Shown here: piece after piece, positions 47,505-64,000 of the stretch | Layout of the letters: every line of letters starts with the position of its first letter | Position numbering within the stretch: the first letter of the stretch is position 1 | DNA from: Ephydatia muelleri | Taxonomy: Eukaryota; Porifera; Demospongiae; Spongillida; Spongillidae | DNA length: 64,000 nt | Direction: 5' to 3' | Assembly: GCA_013339895.1 (NCBI GenBank) | Contig: JABACO010000012.1 | Span: 5,135,449 to 5,199,448 of the forward strand | The notes under the pieces: generated by a model | The model's input: only the letters and a program-made list of their open reading frames with translations | The model's database searches: none | Told to the model about the DNA's origin: nothing | Translations under genes and position numbers: made by a program

Positions 47505-50500
47505 GTCTTAATAATGCACACAATCAGGACCATGTGAGTTTTCAGACTGTATTGCCGTGAGAATGCCTTTCCACATGTTGAACACTTTATTGAATACTTT
47601 TTTTTTTTTGCTGCATTGAGCCATTTCTGTGTGCAGGATAATGTCAACAAGACAAGCTCCTTTTATACAACAGGTGATGCCACTTCATTGCCTGAATACA
47701 GTGTCAACTTTTACATCAGTTCTTTTGCCAAATCCTTGAACTAGGTTTAGTACCCTTTCATGCATGCCTCTTGTCTCAGGATGGACCTTGATCCCTAACA
47801 CCACAGATCTGGGTTGGAAACAGGCTTGGGCCACTGAGCAGAAGACAGAAGAATCGATGGAGATGAAATCATGCTCCATCAATCCATATTGCAAATTGTA
47901 CTGGCAATCAAAAAAATGGTAAAAAACAGTGTTACTCTAAATTTATTAAATAAGCTCTCAAACCTGACATGTTGAAATTGAATTTTTAAAAACCAGCCCA
48001 CCATGCAAGATCAACCCTGGTATCTGGAGATGCGAATGTGGCGGTGCAACCTGTGGATCGTAGTAGACAGATCAGTTAATCGCCATAGGAATAGGCGACC
48101 TGCTGGAGCGTTTGTGGCAAAAGACAACCTGCTGATTCAGTGAGGAACTTGCGTTTTGTGGTGCTGTGGCTTGCCATTCATAAGTGTACCCTCACAACAG
48201 CATGTTGTCCAGCTTATCCTGAGAGACACAGGACCCGGGCCTCAAAGTCCAGCACAGGCCCCAGCTCTGCAAAGATGTCTGCATAGGCCAACAGCAAGTG
48301 ATTACAGGTGCTTCTTTGTTCAGTGGTCAGGTCCACCTCACACTGCTCCACCATCTCCCATTACATCTGTTACTTTGGAGTTTCCCCTGCACCAGTTTCA
48401 ACTGCACTTGTAGGAGCCACCATCTAGTCTTCCAGCCACAGCAAAGCAAGATAGCTTCAGTTGGCAGCAGGTTAACCATTCGAGTTGGAATGTATCCTGT
48501 CTGCTCCCCTTGAAGAGGAGAAACCGTACCAGCTGCAACCAGGACAAGTATGTTAGAGTGCACACACTCTACCAGCCAGCCATACACCACCATCCACATG
48601 AGCCGCATCTCTGCACTTGCAACAGTTTCAAGCTCGCTACCAGGCTTACTGATCTTTTATCTCCATGACAAGGTTTAGCTGGTATTCTTTTAAGTTATGG
48701 TTATGTTCACTACCCTGAAATGGAGCACTCTCTTTCAGGTTGATGATCACCCATGCCTATCATGGACTTACTTCAAACTATCAACAACTATGTTAAAGCT
48801 AATGCTCACAATGTGACCACTGTCCTCCCAACAATGCCCATGTATCCTTTCTCAGGAAGCTTACAGCTAGGACAAGTGTACACAAGTTTCTTCATGACTG
48901 ACTTCAATTATCTTGAAATGTTTTTTATAGCTATGGGGTCATGAGACATTACAAAAGGTCACTTTCTCAGGTCAAGTCATTTGGGAGATTATCATCTTCC
49001 AAAAGGTTGACCTTTGTGGTGAAGTATCCAAACATCAGCTGGGTCAGGATAAGAGAAAGCCATGCTTGGTCCATGAGGATGGAAGAAGGTTACCTCCTGT
49101 TATTCAGCTTTTGCTTCTTGAATGCTCACAGAGCTTCATAAAGACAACTTATCCACAGTCTCAATGTGACAAATACTGCTTGTACTGTATTCCCACACCT
49201 CTAGGGTCCTGGTTGTCACTGGCATGAAGAGTGCAGTTTTTGTGTTCCTGGAATTGTTCTGGCATTTGACAACCTTTCGCTTAACAAACTCTGTTAAACA
49301 CCCCCCAGTCTTGGCATTTCAAGTACGTAAAGGTCATTTTAGACTGACAAAATGTAAGCAGCTCAAGGTGCTGCAGACTGGCTTTGGCAGATCTCCTCTA
49401 TAGATCCCCCCACACCACTTGCCATGGCTTTTTGCAAAGAAATTCAACTATGCCAAAGTCTTCATAGTGGTGGCATAAATTAATGAAGTTTACACCCGTC
49501 ACTAAATTGTTTTAGTTACTTTGTAAGCCAATTTCTGCATATGTTTATTGCCTCAACTTGAAGGTGTGGACTTGAAGCATGGCAGCTATGTTGTCATTCC
49601 AGACTTCAATGTCTATGATGCAGAGGCAGTGCACCTGTTACAACACCTTGTCAAGTTGTTCAAGGTCCTGGCTGCACCTGTATCAACCACTACACACAGA
49701 GCAGTGCCTTGTACATCAATTGTAACATGTTACAATAGGACAATTTCTGCACACTCATGCACCGGCCTGCCATGCTGAAATCTAGTTTCCCTGTGGCTTT
49801 TTTTGTTCAAGAGGCGCACCCTGTGCATAATGGCCTCCTTGGCCACACTTGAATCACTTGAGTGGTGATTGTTCTCTAATCCAATAAGCTGTGCACTTCA
49901 GTCTCTGCAAAAAAATTTCTACACCTCTATTTTAGTTCATAATTTGAGGTTGAATTTCGGCATTGCTTGAAGTTATCACTTGCTCCAAAGATTTCCCTTC
50001 TCCAACAAACATTATGTTCTGCCTCAGGATGAAAGTCACGATTTTTAACCTTTGTACAGCATTATGGGGATCCTATCATATTGGTAGTGCCATCTCCCTG
50101 CATTCTTGTCTCTTATGCCCATCCCATAGGAAATGGCCATCCCGTGCGGCTGACAACTGAGCGTCCAATGTGTCAAACCTCTTTGCCATGTGTTCTAGCT
50201 TTGTCTTCAGTTGTAGCTTTGTCTTCAGTTGCCCAGTTTCTATGGTGGTGGTGGTGGTGGTGGTGGTGGTGGTGTTGTAACACTTAGCAGTATTGTTGCT
50301 TTAATCAAGATCCCTCAACAATGCATGTAGTATGGGAAATGTTCGAATGGCAAGAGTTGATATTGGACTCTGGGGAACTGCCCCATCAACTGCTAAATCA
50401 TCATACAGAGCATGTAGAGCTTCAATGTCTACATTTCCCATTTCAAAACCCTCAATATTATAACAGCCTCTTCATCAGAGTATGCAAACATATTCGCCAC

Positions 50501-50617
50501 CTCTTCCCAGTAGAAGTTTCTGCATCTTTCCATCATTCATTGTTCAATGGAACTCAAGCATTAAAAAAAATTCTCTTTCCATATCAAAAAACTTTACACC
50601 ACTGGACTGCAACTCCT
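47505..50617. other. Unassigned region, likely decayed mobile elements
   Basis: No gene recognised. Codon-like bias is absent and open frames are short. A (TGG)n run lies at 50,241-50,273. The frame 50,321-50,839 is open for 172 codons but its second half runs antisense to the integrase remnant, so it is probably not real. Confidence 0.4.
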
Positions 50618-51116
50618 TCATTTCGGGGGGATACTGTTATGTTGAGCTGGGCTGGACCTCAAACCTACTGTTGGGGTGTTGCGATACTCCAGAAGAGCCA
50701 TGTAGGGGTGCTGGGCCGTCCTGCTCACACACAAGGCACTCCCGGGTGTTCGGCCAGTACACCACCTCTCACGCCCAACGAAGTGTCGATTCAAAACCCA
50801 TGTGACTGGCATGAAGGTGACCCAGATATTCAGCCCTAAGTGACAGTGGAACCACTATCTGATCCCCTTTGTAAATGATCCCGTCTTGCATCACAAGAAG
50901 TTCTCTGAAGTTCCAGTAAGGTCTGACCGCTGCAGGAACTTGTCGCACATTCGGTGGCCATCCTTCCCATATATACCTCCGAAGGGCATCTGCTTCCACC
51001 GCCTTCCTAACCTCTCCAAACCTCTCACTGCGAAAGGCAGACAGCAGGTAGCCAATGCAACCAGATATAAGAGCACTGAGCAAATTACACAGCACGATGC
51101 AATAATTCACATACAC
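50618..51116 (-). pseudogene. Ty3-like integrase remnant with internal deletion
   Basis: The - strand frame from 51,060 to 50,769 contains the region in front of an integrase, with VMQDGIIYKGDQIVVPLSLR and an H-x3-H start of the zinc-binding HHCC domain (HLHASHMG). It then passes, via a frame change, almost directly into a segment typical of the integrase C-terminus (LLEYRNTPTVGLRSSPAQ) at about 50,690-50,635. The catalytic core between them is deleted. This is a dead retroelement fragment. Confidence 0.75.
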
Positions 51117-51250
51117 GACTGACTACCGAATCACGTGTGCTCTGTATGACGCCCAAGCTTCTAACTTGATGCATGAATAAACCTTCATCCAAACTAATCT
51201 CTCTGGTGATTGTTATCGTGGAGCTCCAATCAGTTTGAAAGTGAACTGGT

Positions 51251-51535
51251 TTGCTTGTAATTATTTTGAATAACTTAAGTGATGCAGCAAGAAAGCAACT
51301 ACTGGATCTGATAGCTATTCACTGTCCAGATACAACAAATTGTGCCAAATGGTTAGATATTGGTGTAGAGTCAAAAAAAAGCAATGCTTTAAAGAAATTA
51401 GAGACTGATGATCTTGCTTACAGAAAGTCTACAATTTGCTACCTAACTAATCTGCCATTTGATCATTTGGTCAACATATTCAGCACACAGAAGCTAGAGA
51501 ACTACATCTCTCAAGTTAGAATGTACATTGTATGT
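51251..51535 (+). CDS. Unrecognised open frame upstream of C7orf25
   Basis: A frame starting at 51,251 reads LSDAARKQLLDLIAIHCPD, NALKKLETDDLAYRKSTICY and NLPFDHLVNIFSTQKLENYI. It looks like a helical, soluble protein segment rather than low-complexity sequence; after about 51,525 the frame becomes hydrophobic and AT-rich, and may be intron after a donor near 51,529 (GTATGT). It might be an exon of a separate small gene or a transposon relic. I do not recognise a family. Confidence 0.3.
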
Positions 51536-51679
51536 GCTTTGTGTATGATTTTGTTTTTGACTTCCAAATGTTTGTTTCTTTTTTTGTTGTGTAAAGTTTT
51601 ATGTATTGTTTGCATTATAAATTACATTTTAATGCAAAACATTTTAATAGTCTAGTTTCAAGATCGCTCACGTGATGGC

Positions 51680-61889
<10,210 letters not shown>

Positions 61890-64000
61890 GATTTAGTTAT
61901 AGCCAAGCCATATTGCCTGCATGCTAAGCTGCTTCTAAAACAAGTACTGTTGGCCTTACACTGATAATTATCGTGTATTATATCCATTCATCATAATTAA
62001 TTCGCCTGCTAAGTTGTTTTTTTGTAGTTTTTTTTTTTTTTTTCAAATAAAGGCCATCTTGCACAATGTATAAAATTAATCAATTCTGCCTGGAGTCAGA
62101 TCAATGGTGGAGTCAGATGTGAACACGTTCCATTATGGTGCGATAATCTAGAGCCACGTAGAATCATAACGGGAGCAAAAAAAAAAAAGCTGAGTTAACA
62201 CGAGTTAACAAGTAAATAAAAAACGAAAAAGTTGGTGGCAAATCATGCAATCCTATATGGAACCTACGCTGCCGCAGGTTCCGATTTTATAAACTTTATC
62301 CTGTAAGCCTTAGTGTCTCACATCAAAATTGGAAACATTTTTGTACTTAAATACGTCCAATGGGTGGTACAGTGCAACGTAATCACTCATATGAGGCCAC
62401 TTGCTTGCATCATAGCGTCTCGTGCCCGACCCAAATTGTATACACGGCATTACAAATAGACGACGTGAGTTAGAAACTGAAACTGCACTTGTCCTCATTT
62501 TCGTACATAGAGTGTATGTATATAGCATGCAATTTGTTTGCGCAACAGTTCGTCCAAATTATTATTTTTAATCAATCATCATTTCGACTGGGATAAATAT
62601 AACTACAATGTGATATATAGACATATCACATTGCCCGATCACCATCCCGGGAATCACATGTATATATGCATTGCTATCCATGGTGATCTGATATGTCAGT
62701 ACGTCTTACGTCATTAAATAGGCATAGAGGTGTAGATTAGCGCGATAGGGGCAATGCGTATGTATTATGTACAACATTGCGTGTTCCATGGGCTTTGGTA
62801 GCCAATTTCAACCTATTCTTCCGTCAGAACCGCACCCGCACTTCAATTCATGGGAATCATGCACAGTACAAACCCACACGGCCTATTTACCTAACAAATG
62901 TGCACTTCAAATTCATACGCTGCGACCCACACTTCTGTGAATCTATGCACCTTGAATTTGTAGTAGGTAGGGCAGTGATGGTGGCATAGATTGGGAACGG
63001 AAACACCGAACATGTTTAACGATCATATATTACTGTGAACGATATTCAACGATCTAGGGAAGGGGGGGAGGGGGGGGGAGGGGGGGGACAAAACACAAAT
63101 TTAAATAAAAATCTATCCTCTCAATAGCAATATATAGCCTCAACCATTATAAGATTATGGTTGCGTTGTAGTACTACTTTCGAGCTATGTGCATTAAGCA
63201 GCGTGCAGCGCTGTGTGGAATAAATTATTGTCAATAGATTCAGATTATAGTCAGACTCCGCCCCCTTGCAATCAAAACTCCAACAAAGCTATATGATCTC
63301 GGAGATTTAATCCTTTTTTTACTTCAACCCTTCGGAGTGGTCGAACACTTGAGTGCAACTTTCTATATTGAGTAAGTTTTTACCAACTAGCGGTTTTAAC
63401 GGGAGTAAGTTCGATACGGCTATGCGGGGCGTAGATACAATAAGTCACTCACACGGCGAATATCGTAAGGCACTGTAGTCGGTTGTTGCAGGACCGCCCC
63501 AGTTACCGTACGCATGTCTGGTGCCGTGCATAAGAGCGCCACATGTACGGGACGTATCGGAGTCGAAATGACTTCTTGTCTTTTTGTCTTCTTATTTCGA
63601 TTGTCCGGTACTTATTTTATTTTATTTCTTTTCGTTCGTTCCCGATTTATACCTTTTTCTTTCCCTTCCTCTTTTAAAAGGGAACTCGAACACAATGGAG
63701 GTGGACAGATCATGTAAGTGATTGTGGAGCGTATTATATACAGCATAGCTTTATTTGGGTATGATAGCTGTATCCTTGACGCTCGTTTGTACCTTCCTCA
63801 CACCGCACATGCCTGCACATGCACGCGCAAATGTAACACGAACGCACGCACCTTTTACACGCCAACACACCCGTACACGCTTAATTGCGCACATACATGT
63901 ATGCGCGTGCTTGGACACGCACACACACACCACACGCACACACCACACGCACGCACGCACACACACACCACACGCACACACCACACGCACGCACGCACAC
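61890..64000. other. 3' region of C7orf25 and repeat-rich flank
   Basis: No gene recognised. A T-rich run lies at 62,018-62,043, a strong G-rich run (GGGGGGG blocks separated by A) at 63,061-63,088, and a CACACG-type satellite from about 63,915 to the window edge. An ATG at 63,694 followed by a donor-like GTAAGT at 63,714 could be a short first exon of a gene that continues past the window, but nothing else supports it. Confidence 0.45.

Noticed and set aside
50321..50839. 172-codon frame on the + strand
   Set aside because: Its second half is antisense to an integrase remnant and the first half shows no domain or splice support.
63694..63714. First exon of a gene extending beyond the window
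   Set aside because: Only an ATG and a donor-like GTAAGT; too little to support a gene.

Overview
This window looks like nuclear DNA of an early-branching animal, most plausibly a sponge; that lineage call is inference. The evidence is many short-exon genes with GT-AG introns, animal gene families (an ADAM protease, a myotubularin, EXD2, a C7orf25/UPF0415 homologue), a polyadenylation-independent type histone H3 with a 3' stem-loop, and a heavy load of eukaryotic DNA transposons, foldback MITEs, mini- and microsatellites. There is no bacterial gene organisation, no CRISPR array and no tRNA or rRNA gene that I could recognise.

Layout. 1-12,640 is transposon territory: inverted-repeat mosaics (1-1,300), a TIR element (1,648-2,805), then a roughly 8-kb hAT element (3,467-11,475) that holds two minisatellites, a second hAT fragment in opposite orientation, and its own transposase split by a CACTG-type insertion (8,565-11,260). 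A 206-bp palindrome (12,645-12,850) sits just upstream of an ADAM metalloprotease gene (12,949-18,116, at least 17 exons, + strand). An intronless ARF-family GTPase follows (19,916-20,497). EXD2, a 3'-5' exonuclease, lies at 23,594-29,864 (8 exons, +). A myotubularin-family phosphoinositide phosphatase lies on the - strand (37,752 to 31,732 or beyond, 16 exons found). A single histone H3 gene is at 41,206-41,616.

42,000-51,150 is a graveyard of Merlin, RNase H-bearing and Ty3-like fragments with no host gene recognised. 51,680-61,889 is a complete 10-exon homologue of human C7orf25 (UPF0415), rebuilt exon by exon to 420 codons. Its introns hold long TG microsatellites beginning at or next to 5' splice sites, a 430-bp foldback element, three minisatellites and an intact-ended hAT element. 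61,890-64,000 shows only repeats and low-complexity sequence.

The host genes are functionally unrelated (cell-surface proteolysis, vesicle trafficking, phosphoinositide turnover, nuclease, chromatin), so no operon-like cooperation is implied. Exon boundaries were derived by hand from splice signals, phase agreement and family resemblance; all phases given agree between adjacent exons.
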